Source: Streptomyces niphimycinicus
GTDB taxonomy: Bacteria; Actinomycetota; Actinomycetes; Streptomycetales; Streptomycetaceae
DNA: 50,801 nucleotides
Direction: 5' to 3'
Assembly: GCF_018883605.1 (NCBI RefSeq)
Contig: NZ_JAHLEM010000028.1
Location: 1-50,801 of the forward strand
Positions 1 through 9,915 of the stretch are shown here, in pieces (the stretch's first letter is position 1; each line of letters begins with the position of its first letter). Made by a program: the position numbers and the translations under genes. The notes under the pieces are model-generated. The model did not search any database. It had not been told where the DNA came from and saw only the letters and a list, made by a program, of their open reading frames with translations.

Positions 1-34
1 ACGCCCGAATCGCACCGGACTTCATCGAGGCCGC

Positions 35-1348
35 TTAGCCCTCCGGGCTTGTCTCCTCGCGGATGATCCGCTGGGCCACGGCGAAGGCGGAGTTCGCGGT
101 CGGCACCCCGCAGTAGACGCCGGTGTGCAGCAGCACCTCCTTGATCTCGGTGGGGGTCAGCCCGTTGCGCAGCGCGGCGCGGGTGTGGAAGGCGAGTTCG
201 TCGAGGTGGCCGCGGGCGGCGAGGGCGGTGAGGGTGACCACGCTGCGGGTGCGCCGGTCGATTCCGGGCCGGGTCCACACCTCGCCCCAGGCGTAGCGGG
301 TGATGAAGTCCTGGAAGTCGCCGGTGAACTCGTCGGTCAGGGATTGCGCGCGGTCCACATGGGCGTCGCCGAGCACCTCGCGGCGCACCTTGATGCCCTG
401 GTCGTACGCGTCGGAGCGGGCGTCCAGCAGCGGCTCGGGCACATTGTGGCCGCCGTATTCGACGATCTCGGCGCCGGGCGGTACCGGCGAGAGCACGGGC
501 TTGACCGGGGGCGCGGGGATCGCGGTCATCCCGGTCGGGTGGTCCGGGGACTGCCAGGAGCTGGAGAAGTGGCGCACCAGCAGATCGGTGACGGCCATCG
601 GCTGTTCGACGGGGGTGAGATGGGAGGCGCCGGGGACGAGCGCGAGCCGGGCGTCGGCGATGCCGGCGACCAGGACGCGGGCGTCGGCGGCCGGGGTGAC
701 CTGGTCGTCGGCGCCGACCACCACGAGGGTGGGGATGCCGATCCGGCTCAGCTCGGCGCGGATGTCGAAGGCGGCGAGGGCCTCGCAGGCGGCGATGTAG
801 CAGCCGGGGTCGGTGGTGCGGACCATCTGGACGGCCCAGTCGACGATGGCGGGCTGCGCGGCGGCGAAGGCGGGGGTGAACCAGCGCTCGGGGGTGGCGC
901 GGGCGATCGGGTCGAGGCCGTTGGTGCGGACCACGACGCCGCGCTGCCGGAAGGAGTCGGCGGTGCCGAAGCGCGGGGAGGCGGAGACGAGGGCGAGTGA
1001 GCCCACTCTATGGGGATGTCGGAGCGCGAGTTCGGCGCCGATGGCCCCGCCGATCGAGCAGCCCGCGTAGCCGAAGCGCTCGATCTCGAGCTGGTCGAGG
1101 GTGGCCAGCAGCCGGGCGGCCAGCTCGGCCACGGAGGGGGCCGGATGGGCGGGCGCGCCGCCGTGGCCGGGGAGGTCGAAGCGGAGGACGCGCCAGTGGC
1201 GGGAGAGCTCGGGTATCTGGCGGTCCCACATATGCCATGTAGCGCCGAGGGAGGGACCCAAGACCAGGACCGGAGCCTCTTCTGGCCCGTTGACCAGGTA
1301 TTTCAAGGTGGTCCTGTCTTCTTCACTCACGCTCACACGCTCCCACAT
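35..1348 (-). CDS. pcaL: Fused 3-oxoadipate enol-lactonase / 4-carboxymuconolactone decarboxylase
   Basis: This protein catalyses two consecutive steps of the protocatechuate branch of the beta-ketoadipate pathway in the cytoplasm. Residues 1 to about 265 form an alpha/beta hydrolase (LVLGPSLGATWHMW near the N-terminus, nucleophile elbow GCSIGG, late His in GASHLTPVEQP). Residues about 300-437 form the carboxymuconolactone decarboxylase domain (VVTLTALAARG, HTGVYCGVPTANSAFAVAQ). The fused arrangement is typical of actinomycete PcaL. The longest frame starts MWERVSVSEED, but a GGGAG lies inside it, 9 nt before a GTG at 1330, so the native start may be that GTG. In Streptomyces pcaL usually follows pcaB in the pca operon. 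Here the upstream neighbour is an integrase on the same strand, so the gene seems cut off from its operon. It belongs to primary catabolism, not to the cluster on the right. Confidence 0.92.
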   Translation of the reverse strand: MWERVSVSEEDRTTLKYLVNGPEEAPVLVLGPSLGATWHMWDRQIPELSRHWRVLRFDLPGHGGAPAHPAPSVAELAARLLATLDQLEIERFGYAGCSIGGAIGAELALRHPHRVGSLALVSASPRFGTADSFRQRGVVVRTNGLDPIARATPERWFTPAFAAAQPAIVDWAVQMVRTTDPGCYIAACEALAAFDIRAELSRIGIPTLVVVGADDQVTPAADARVLVAGIADARLALVPGASHLTPVEQPMAVTDLLVRHFSSSWQSPDHPTGMTAIPAPPVKPVLSPVPPGAEIVEYGGHNVPEPLLDARSDAYDQGIKVRREVLGDAHVDRAQSLTDEFTGDFQDFITRYAWGEVWTRPGIDRRTRSVVTLTALAARGHLDELAFHTRAALRNGLTPTEIKEVLLHTGVYCGVPTANSAFAVAQRIIREETSPEG

Positions 1349-1362
1349 CTCACAGCCGTCTC
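1330..1362. other. Candidate island/chromosome junction (att site region) at the pcaL 5' end
   Basis: The integrase stop codon lies only 12 bp upstream of the longest pcaL reading frame. Integrases are often encoded next to their own attachment site, and pcaL is normally preceded by other pca genes. The junction between chromosome and integrated DNA may therefore lie here. No second copy of this sequence is visible in the window, so the att core cannot be delimited. This is inference from gene order only. Confidence 0.3.
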
Positions 1363-2545
1363 ACACACCGCCGTCCTGGGCACTGTGGAGACCGCCCCAT
1401 GTGGTGGCCGCTCCACGAAGATCCTCAACGTCCGGTTTCACGTACCAACGCTTGGTGGTCTTGACATTGGTGTGCCCCGCCCATCGTGCCAGGAGGTGAT
1501 CCGGCACGCCATTATTGGCCAGGTAGGTGAAGCACGACGCACGGGCGTCGTAGAGGCGCACACGACGTAGCCCGGATTCCTCCATGAGCTTGTATGCACG
1601 GGTGCGGAGTTGCCTGGTGGTGTGGACTTCTCCGACGGCATTTACGCACATGTAGCCGGAGTCCACGCAGCCCGTTCCCAGGGTCAATTTCTCAGCCGCC
1701 TGGAGAGCCTTGAACTTCTTCAAGGCATCCTTTACCGGGATGGGCAGAGGGAGAATGCGTTCCCCCGCCATGGACTTGGTGTCCTTCTCCACCACTGTCT
1801 TGTTGCCCATCATCGTGCGCGTGTTGGCCACGGTAAGGGTGTCGTTGTTCAGGTCGATATCCAACCATCGGAGTGCAACCAATTCCGCCGGACGGAGTCC
1901 CATGAGGGAGAGAAGGAGCGGAGCATAGAGTCTGTCTCCACTCACCCCCTGTACGAACGTGTGAACTTCCGAGACGTTCCACGGAATGATTTCAGCCTTA
2001 ACCTTCCGCTCAGCCTTTCGAGCCTTACGGGGAATACTGAGTTCCGATGCAACGTTCACGTTCACGAGTCGCTTAGTCTTGGCTCGATTCAGAACGTCTT
2101 TGAGCCGCGCAAGGCTCATGTCCACGCTCGTTACTCCGAGACCTGTTCCGGCCTTTGGCCCCCGAACACGACCGCACCGGAGAGCCCAGAGAATCCATGC
2201 TTCTACGTCTTCCTCGGTAAGCTCTTGGAGCTTGATGCTTCCGAGCTTTCCCCGAACCCTGTCCAGAGTGGTTCGGTAGTTGTAGATGGTGGTCTCTTCC
2301 AGATCTTCCGCCTTCTTTTCCAACCACTGATCAATCCACTGATTGACCGTAAGCAGATGGGGTGGAACGAAGGTTCCCGTGTTCTTTTCGTTCTCGATAC
2401 GGGAGATCTCCGCCTTTACCTCTTTCGACGTGTCCTTAGTGATGGTGAGTTGCTTACGCTTCCCGTTATCGTGAAAGCCGATGTCGATTACCGCTCGATA
2501 CCGGATCTTCCCGGAAGCTAGGACGATCTTCTTCGGTTCGGGCAT
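1361..2545 (-). CDS. Tyrosine-family site-specific integrase
   Basis: A 394-residue phage/ICE-type integrase. It has an N-terminal arm-binding region (residues 1-55), a SAM-like core-binding domain (about 65-165, TVNQWIDQWLEKK) and a catalytic domain. Catalytic residues visible are Arg in MGLRPAELVALRW, Arg in LYDARAS, His in AGHTNVKTT and the nucleophile Tyr in KRWYV. The usual HxxR box reads YDAR, so the first His is Tyr here. The start ATG has GAGAGG upstream at normal spacing. The gene is clearly lower in GC than its neighbours, as expected for acquired phage-like DNA. No excisionase, relaxase or replication gene is visible in this window. It probably integrated, or once integrated, an element whose other end is outside the window. 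Confidence 0.93.
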   Translation of the reverse strand: MPEPKKIVLASGKIRYRAVIDIGFHDNGKRKQLTITKDTSKEVKAEISRIENEKNTGTFVPPHLLTVNQWIDQWLEKKAEDLEETTIYNYRTTLDRVRGKLGSIKLQELTEEDVEAWILWALRCGRVRGPKAGTGLGVTSVDMSLARLKDVLNRAKTKRLVNVNVASELSIPRKARKAERKVKAEIIPWNVSEVHTFVQGVSGDRLYAPLLLSLMGLRPAELVALRWLDIDLNNDTLTVANTRTMMGNKTVVEKDTKSMAGERILPLPIPVKDALKKFKALQAAEKLTLGTGCVDSGYMCVNAVGEVHTTRQLRTRAYKLMEESGLRRVRLYDARASCFTYLANNGVPDHLLARWAGHTNVKTTKRWYVKPDVEDLRGAATTWGGLHSAQDGGV

Positions 2546-2796
2546 GCCCCCACCTCTCAGAGTCTATGTAGTACCAGGCAGAGAGTACGGGCCATCTCAC
2601 AGCTTCTACAAACTTTGGCCGCTCAAATCCCCCTGATCTGCGAATTCTTGAGCACAATCGTGTTGGACCAAACCGGACTACCACGAGTACCGGCAAGGGG
2701 TCCCTTATAGACCAAGTCCTACAAGCTCGTAACAGAATCTTGTTGAGTCGCTCTGATCGGGCGTGATCGACGTGCTGCCTCGACCGTTCGCGTCGT

Positions 2797-3195
2797 GTGA
2801 CGACTCAACCGTGGATCGTGGACGACAGCTTGCGGGCGCTGATCGAACCGTTGCTGCCGCCCTGGCCCGAGCGGCCACCCGAGGCCGAAACCGGTACCGG
2901 ACCGGCTATGCCTGCAAGGCATCTTGCACGTCCTGCACCGGGAGATCGTCTGGCAACCCCTACCCTTGAAGCTGAAGTTCGGCTCCGGACAGACCTGCTG
3001 GCGCCGCCTGGGCCGCTGGCAGAAGGTTTGGGTCTACGAGCGTCTCCGCTGCATCCTGCTCGCCGAACTGAACGCGGCCGGCGAACTCGACTGGACCCGC
3101 GCGTGCGTAGATGACTCTCACGTGCGTGCGAAAGAGGGGGATTCTACGACCGGCCCGTCACCGGTCGACCGGCGGAAGACGGGCAGCAACTACCA
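2797..3195 (+). pseudogene. Remnant of an IS5-family transposase
   Basis: Two frames together give the start of an IS5-type DDE transposase. Frame 1 from 2797 reads MTTQPWIVDDSLRALIEPLLPPWPER. Frame 2 from about 2910 reads LQGILHVLHREIVWQPLP, followed by FGSGQTCWRRL and the first catalytic Asp region ACVDDSHVRA (near 3105-3125), then PSPVDRRKTGSNY. A frameshift near 2905-2920 breaks it, and the C-terminal two thirds, with the remaining catalytic residues, are missing after about 3195. No terminal repeats can be paired. It is an immobile relic and marks this stretch as a zone of repeated insertion and deletion. Confidence 0.75.
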
Positions 3196-3567
3196 GTGTT
3201 GCCGGACGCTGATGCTCAACTCAGCTGCGGCATCTCGCTGCTTGATGTCTCTCGCATGTCGTGCGTTTACCAGAAACTTGGAGAGACTTGGGGCCAGCGG
3301 AAGCTCGTGCTGATCGTCGCCTGTTCCCTCTGCACGGTTGGCCATGGGCATTGTCGTCTCAGTTCCCGTCATCGGCATGCGCAGCACCGATACCCTACGC
3401 GGTGACCGACGGTTGGTGAGAACCGGAGTCGAAGGCATGCTTACGGTGATGGGTTCGTGTTTGAGCAGTGGCTGAGTTCGAGCAACAGGTGGTCGAGGGC
3501 GGTTCGGCTGGTTTGCGTGCTGGCGCTTAGCGGGAGCCCACGAGTCCGTACTCATAGTTGAGGATTT
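3196..3567. other. Gene-free decayed stretch between two pseudogenes
   Basis: No open frame here has codon use or motifs that I recognise on either strand. Base composition is more mixed than in the flanking high-GC genes. It joins the truncated IS5 transposase to the truncated PKS fragment, and both breakpoints are abrupt. It is probably debris from deletion events. Confidence 0.5.
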
Positions 3568-4167
3568 CCGGGCCAGGCCAGTTACGGCTCGGCCAACGCC
3601 TTCCTGGACGCCCTGGCGCACCACCGCGGTGACACCACGAGCTTCGGCTGGACCTCCTGGCGCGGCCAGGGCATGGCGGTGAACGAGGTCGTGGACCTGG
3701 AGCTGCGCGAGCGGGGCGTCACGACATCTCGCTGCCGGAGGCGTTTGCGGCGTGGGACCACGCGGCGCGCCGGGGGACCGGGCACTTCCCGGTGCTGCGC
3801 ACGATCCCGCTGGAGGCCGGCACCGAACCGCTGCCGCTGCTGCGGGAGATCGGCACGGCGGAGCCCGCGGCGGCCGGTGCGGACCAGGGAGGCGACCTCT
3901 TCGCGGGGCTGTCGGACGAGGAACTGCACGCGCGGCTGACCGAGGAGATCGTCGGGCAGATCGCCGGCGAGATGCGGCTGCCGGTGGCGTCGTTCGACGT
4001 GCGCCGCTCGCTGGTGGAGGCAGGGCCTCGACTCGGTGATGACAATGGTCATCCGCAGGCGGCTGGAGAAGCGGTTCGGCCACAAGCTGCCTGCCACGCC
4101 GCTGTGGCACCAGCCGACGGTGGTGGCGATCAGCGAACACGTCGCGGAGTTGCTGTCGGCGCGATGA
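3568..4167 (+). pseudogene. C-terminal stump (KR end + ACP) of an iterative type I PKS
   Basis: Homology starts abruptly at PGQASYGSANAFLDALA, the KR active-site Tyr region. It runs through SFGWTSWRGQGMAVNE and IPLEAG to a carrier domain (EEIVGQIAGEMRLP, VEQGLDSVMT, RRLEKRFG) and ends LLSAR-stop at 4165-4167. Two single-base frameshifts break it: one near 3721-3726 (base lost before ISLPEAFAAWD) and one near 4018 (extra G before CAGGGCCTCGAC). It aligns end to end with the C-terminus of the intact methylsalicylate-type PKS at 20656-25755 but differs at many residues, so it is a diverged paralogue and not a recent copy. No KS, AT or DH remains. The carrier Ser (LDSVMT) is still present but the fragment cannot be functional. 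Confidence 0.88.
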
Positions 4168-4181
4168 CCCACCGCACGCCG

Positions 4182-4215
4182 AACTGCCCCCTCTCCGGCC
4201 GGAGAGGGGGCAGTT
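4182..4215. terminator. Strong bidirectional hairpin terminator
   Basis: A perfect 15-bp stem (aactgccccctctcc and its complement) with a GGCC loop lies 15 bp after the PKS-stump stop and 29 bp beyond the stop of the convergent secreted-protein gene. It is well placed to end transcription from both sides. It is probably the original terminator of the lost PKS gene. Confidence 0.85.
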
Positions 4216-4244
4216 TCAGTCGGGTGCCGGAGTGAGCGGGCCCG

Positions 4245-4592
4245 TCACCAGATTCCGCACTGGTGGATCCACTTGCTGTCGAGCACGTTGCCCTGGGTGT
4301 CGCGGACCTCGACCGTGTAGTCCCAGCCGCCGAAGGGCCTCTCGTCGACACGCCAGGTCCCGTCGGCCTTGACGACGAGGGTGTCCTCCGCCACCGGATA
4401 GTCGCCGAGGTGGCGGACGACGATGGTCTGGCCCGGCATGTAGCCGCTGCCCCACGCGTCCACCGAGTACGAGTAGCAGTCCAGGTAGCCGTCCGTCTTC
4501 AGCGCTGACGCCGACGCCGGGGTCGCGGCGAAGCCCGTCAGGGCCAGGGCCGCCGCCGCGGCGATGCCGGCCGCTTTGATGGTGCCTAACAT
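4245..4592 (-). CDS. Small secreted protein, function unknown
   Basis: A 115-residue protein with a clear Sec signal peptide: MLGTIKAAG, then an Ala/Leu-rich core, then TPASASA as likely cleavage site near residue 28. The mature part is about 85 residues with two Cys (YLDCYSY and HQCGIW at the C-terminus) that could form a disulfide. It is rich in Trp and Tyr and looks all-beta (GQTIVVRHLGDYPV, GTWRVDERPFGGWDYTVEV). The ATG at 4592 is chosen because AAGGAG lies 7 nt upstream; a longer frame to 4730 lacks support. I do not recognise the family. It stands alone between a terminator and an IS element. Confidence 0.72.
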   Translation of the reverse strand: MLGTIKAAGIAAAAALALTGFAATPASASALKTDGYLDCYSYSVDAWGSGYMPGQTIVVRHLGDYPVAEDTLVVKADGTWRVDERPFGGWDYTVEVRDTQGNVLDSKWIHQCGIW

Positions 4593-4772
4593 CCGAGAAC
4601 TCCTTCTTCGAGACTCCGGGAAAGTGTGCGCCGGGATCGTAAACCCCTGTCCCGGAATGTCAGGGCGTGGTCGGGTGAATTGCACCGGATTGCGGTCGGT
4701 GAAGCACTGCGTATCACCTGCGACTTTCACTGGTCGCTTAAGGGCCTTCCGGGGGTTTCGCCGCGAACCTAG

Positions 4773-4795
4773 TACTCCAGCCGCAACACCGTTGA
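4773..4795. repeat. Left terminal inverted repeat of the IS4-type element
   Basis: A 23-bp sequence starting TACTCCAGCC, perfectly complementary to 6290-6312. It is preceded by CTAG. Confidence 0.9.
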
Positions 4796-4919
4796 TTTAG
4801 CGCTTTGACCTGGCTTTCAAGCCGTCTTCCATCACCGTGACCTCGGCTTCGAGGGTGTAGTGCTGAGCGGTGGCGGGGTGCTGGAGGGAGTTCTTGCTGT
4901 ACTTGCTGGTCGGGTTCTT

Positions 4920-6194
4920 TCAGGTTCGGGCCTTGGCTCGCTGCTGGCGGCGGGCGGGAAGGAGGCTGTCCAGGACGGCGTGGCCGATCGCACCGACCAG
5001 GGTGACCTCCCTGGGAAGGATCCCAGCGGCAGTGGTGACCTGGTCGCGGGCGGTCTCCAGCGCGATGGTGAAGCTGATCCGGTCCGGGTCGAGAGTCGGC
5101 CGGCTGGCGGCGGCGTCGGCGGTGATCCGTATGAGGGCCTGGTAGGCGGTCAACAGGGCGTACACCTCCTGGTCGACCTCCCGCGGGCGGTGCGAGCGCA
5201 GGACGCGGCTGTCCAGCATCGTGGCCTTGATCAAGAAGTACGTGGTCTCGGCCTGCCACCTCTCGTGGTAGAGAGCGACGAGTTCGCGGGCGGGGTAGCG
5301 GGCGGGGTCCGTGAGGCTGGTCGCCAGGCGCCACTGCTCGCGGCGGACCGTGCCGTCGGCGTAGGTCACGGTGATCCAGGCTTCGACAATCCGCACCGGC
5401 AGCTTCCCCATGCCGAAGGTCGACAGGTAGGAGCCGTCAGGCAGCCGCTTGATGATCAGCGGGATGCGCCTGGCTCCGGACCGGCACAGGAACTCTGCTC
5501 CGGTGGACCGGAGTTGGAGCAGGAAGGGGTAACCGTCGAAGCCGGTGTCCAGCAGTACAAGCATCCCGCTGGTCAGCCGATCGAGCATCCGCTCGGCGTA
5601 GGTGGTCTCGCCTGTGGTCTCCGGGCCGAAGGCGGCGGCGAGCACCGCCCGGGTGCCGCACTCGATGAGTACGAGCAGTCGCAGCAGCGGGTAGCCGAAC
5701 TCCACGTCCTCGCCCTTGCGCTTGCGTTTGGCGTGCCGGGCGGCGATCGGTTCGCTGTCGGGAAGGTGCAGGCTGGTGCCGTCGATGGCCACCAGCCGCA
5801 GGCCCCGCCAGAACGCGCCGGGAGTACGTGGTCCGGCTACCGGCCCGGCCAGCGTCTCAAACAATGCCTGGAACGGTGCGGCTCCCACCCGGCGACGTGC
5901 CCGGCACAGCGCCGAGGTACACGGCCGCACCAGGGCGAGGGCGTCCAGGCTCGCGACGAGTTTGCTCCACACCGCTCGGTAGCTGCACCGCTCGAACAGT
6001 GCCAGCGCCAGGACGAAGTACACCACCACTCGCGAGGGCAGCAGCCTGACCCGCTTCTGGACCGTGCCGGTCTCTTCCAGTACCGCATCGACCAGGGCGA
6101 AGTCCACCACCTGGGTCAACTCCCCGAGGTGTCCCGGCGCGAACACGCCCTTGGCTACCGCGATCTCACGGGTGATGACAGACTGCTCCTGCAA
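4920..6194 (-). CDS. IS4-family DDE transposase
   Basis: A 424-residue transposase that looks intact. Residues about 12-105 match the IS4 N-terminal domain (FAPGHLGELTQVVDFALVDAVLEE, VRLLPSRVVVYFVLALALF). The DDE core follows: first Asp in LVAIDGTSLHLPDS, second Asp in MLVLLDTGFDGYPFL, and the Y-(2)-R-(3)-E-(6)-K signature as LYHERWQAETTYFLIK. The C-terminal residues RRQQRAKART are basic. The start codon lies about 100 bp inside the right inverted repeat. It should cut and paste the element. It faces away from the halogenase. Confidence 0.9.
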   Translation of the reverse strand: MQEQSVITREIAVAKGVFAPGHLGELTQVVDFALVDAVLEETGTVQKRVRLLPSRVVVYFVLALALFERCSYRAVWSKLVASLDALALVRPCTSALCRARRRVGAAPFQALFETLAGPVAGPRTPGAFWRGLRLVAIDGTSLHLPDSEPIAARHAKRKRKGEDVEFGYPLLRLLVLIECGTRAVLAAAFGPETTGETTYAERMLDRLTSGMLVLLDTGFDGYPFLLQLRSTGAEFLCRSGARRIPLIIKRLPDGSYLSTFGMGKLPVRIVEAWITVTYADGTVRREQWRLATSLTDPARYPARELVALYHERWQAETTYFLIKATMLDSRVLRSHRPREVDQEVYALLTAYQALIRITADAAASRPTLDPDRISFTIALETARDQVTTAAGILPREVTLVGAIGHAVLDSLLPARRQQRAKART

Positions 6195-6231
6195 CGGAAC
6201 TCCTTGATCAACTCTCTTGGCAGAAGGTTGA

Positions 6232-7916
<1,685 letters not shown>

Positions 7917-7982
7917 CGCTCCGTGGCGGGCCCGCCACGGCGGGCCTCTCGCGGGCGGCCGTACGGCAGGAAGCGGAGCGCG

Positions 7983-8462
7983 ATGAGCGAATCGACCATC
8001 CGGACCGAGCTCTTGGCGACCCCCGACGCGTTCCGGACGCTGATGAGCGGCTTTCCCACGGGGGTCGCCGTTGTCACCACGACCGACGCGGCCGGCGTAC
8101 AGCGCGGAATGACCTGTTCGTCCCTGTGCGGAGTGTCGTTGGAGCCGCCGGTGCTGCTGGTGTGCCTGCGGGCCGGCAGCCCCACGCTGGAGGGGGTGCT
8201 GGACTCCCGGACCTTCGCGGTGAACCTGCTGCACGCCGACGCCCGGCCGACGGCCGAGCTGTTCGCCTCAGGTGATGCGCAGCGCTTCACCAAGGTCGCC
8301 TGGCAGGCGGACCCGCAGGCCGCGGGGCCGCATCTGGTGCGGGACGCGCACACCGTCGCGGACTGCGCGGTGCTGTCGGCCCAGCCGGTGGGCGACCATG
8401 TGACGGTGTACGGGGAGATCCGCAGGGTCACCCGGCGAGGTGACCGGATCCCGCTGCTGTAG
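7983..8462 (+). CDS. NAD(P)H:flavin oxidoreductase (halogenase partner type)
   Basis: A 159-residue protein of the flavin-reductase-like FMN-binding split-barrel family. Core motifs are FRTLMSGFPTGVAVVTT, GMTCSSLCGVSLEPPVLLVCL and FAVNLLHADA. Such enzymes supply reduced FAD to two-component halogenases and monooxygenases. It starts at the ATG preceded by AGCGCG, 66 bp after the broken halogenase, and would be co-transcribed with it. The frame is intact although its partner is not, so it could serve the intact halogenase at 27633-28976 in trans. A second flavin reductase lies at 14577-15068. Confidence 0.88.
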   Translation: MSESTIRTELLATPDAFRTLMSGFPTGVAVVTTTDAAGVQRGMTCSSLCGVSLEPPVLLVCLRAGSPTLEGVLDSRTFAVNLLHADARPTAELFASGDAQRFTKVAWQADPQAAGPHLVRDAHTVADCAVLSAQPVGDHVTVYGEIRRVTRRGDRIPLL

Positions 8463-8479
8463 GCCTGAGGCAGTTCCGG

Positions 8480-9408
8480 CCATGGCCGGAGCACTGACCG
8501 CCGGCGTCCGCTCGCACAGCCGGCCGCCGAGCAGCGCCAGGCCCAGGGGCGTCACCGTGTGCAGCACTTTGTTCCGTAGCCGACGCGTGGTGATCAGCCC
8601 CGACTGGCGCAGTACGGCCGCGTGCTGGCTGGCGCCCGCCGACGAGATGCCCAGGCGGGTGGGAGCTGGCCGGTGGTGCAGGCGGCCGTCATCAGCACCC
8701 GCAGCGCGGCCGCCCGGGTCTGGCCGACCAGGGCGCCGAGGGCCTGCACGTCGGGCTCCGGGCCGCCCCACAGATCGGCGGCCCGGTTGCCGACGGGCGG
8801 GGCGGCGAAGACGAGCGCCGCCATGCCGGTGCCGGGTCGCACTCGACGACCCGGCCGACCTTGCCGGGCAGGAACACGGAGGGACACAACAACATGCCCC
8901 GGCCGTCGAGACGGATCTCGCGGTCGGGGCCGTCGGGTATCTCCAGGGCCGAGCCGGTCCACACGATTCTGGGATGCAGCGTGGCGAGCAGCTCCTCGAC
9001 GCCGCCGGTCATGATGATCCGGCCGCGTGCCTCGCACTCGGCTTCAAGCCGTTCGCCGATGCGGTCCCAGTACGGGACGATCGCCGCCCGCCACACGTCC
9101 ACGGCCAGCCGGAACGCGTCCGCGCGGGTCAGCCCCACAGGCGGCCCGCCGCTCGTCACCGGCCTGCGCTCCAGCAGGAACAGCAGGTCGTCCGGGGCGT
9201 CGACGGTGCGCGTCAGCCGGGCCGAGGTCGTCCAGGGCGGGGTCTGCAACGGCAGACGGCGACGGGCCTCGTCACGCCACCGCGCATAGCCGGCATGGCC
9301 GGATCCGGTCAGCACACCGAGCGCGAAGGCTCCCTCGGCGACCGGGCCGAGCGTGCTCCGCAGCCGGGTGCGGGCCAGGTCCGCCGCGGGGAAGTGAACT
9401 CTCTGCAT
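8480..9408 (-). pseudogene. ArsR-type winged-helix regulator, frameshifted twice
   Basis: The N-terminal effector-like part begins MQRVHFPAADLARTRLRSTLGP and continues through LLFLLERRP and LLCPSVFLPGKVGRVVECDP in one frame. Near 8838 the frame changes to GTGMAALVFAAPPVG and RAAALRVLMTAACTTGQL. Near 8665 it changes again to the HTH, TRLGISSAGASQHAAVLRQSGLITTRR, and wing region LHTVTPLGLALLGG. This is the layout of actinomycete ArsR-family regulators with a long N-terminal extension. No in-frame stop follows at the expected place, and the third frame runs on antisense to the flavin reductase. Two shifts and a lost stop make it a pseudogene. It may once have controlled the neighbouring halogenase genes. 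Confidence 0.8.
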
Positions 9409-9460
9409 GCTCGCCCCTGGTGGTGGTGATGAGCGGGCCGCCCGCGGACGACCCGCTCGG

Positions 9461-9665
9461 TCAGAAGCCGGGTGCCGACGCCGGGGCCCGGAGGGTGCCG
9501 AGGTAGGGATGCCACAGATGGCCGGGGTTGCCCTCCACCTCCGCAACGATCTCCCGCATCGCCGCGAGGGCCTTGGGCTCCTCCCCGTCGTAGACGTCGC
9601 CCTGGAGCATCTTCAGCACGTCGACGCGGTAGCGCGGGTCCTGGACGAAGGCGGTGTCGAAGCCC
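9461..9665 (-). pseudogene. C-terminal fragment of a phenol-type FAD halogenase
   Basis: Reading leftward from 9665: TAFVQDPRYR, LKMLQGDVYDGEEPKAL, AMREI, GNPGHLWHPYLGTLRAPASAPGF, stop at 9461-9463. This matches the last 65 or so residues of the intact halogenase at 27633-28976 (ending HLWHPYLGTLRAPASAPVF) almost residue for residue. Homology ends sharply near 9665; the FAD domain and catalytic Lys are missing. It is a relic of a second halogenase gene. With the PKS stump at 3568-4167 it points to a lost paralogous cluster. Confidence 0.85.
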
Positions 9666-9915
9666 GCGCCCCCAAGACCAACCGGGTCCGCTTCGACAGG
9701 TACTCCGGCCCGGGCTTCACCGACCTGGCCCGATGATCACGGTCCCCGGCCGCGCGGCGGGCTCTCACCGCTGGACGCGGGCTGGTCCGACCCTGCTCGA
9801 CGCGTCGTCCACGGCGCGCGGAGGGGCGAACGCCGCAGACGACGACACGGCTGGGCCGTAGCTTCGCGAACCCGGATCTCCTCAACCGGCGGACGGAGCT
9901 ACGACGCATGCTCCC

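Noticed and set aside
3190..4140. A 316-residue minus-strand frame across the PKS stump
   Set aside because: The composition is Arg/Pro/Ala-rich shadow opposite the KR-ACP homology. No recognisable domain was found in its unique part at 3196-3567.
9669..9915. Possible short coding remnants on either strand (one ends FDRYSGPGFTDLAR)
   Set aside because: They are too short, with no motif I recognise and no start or ribosome site. The stretch is probably decayed DNA next to the halogenase fragment.
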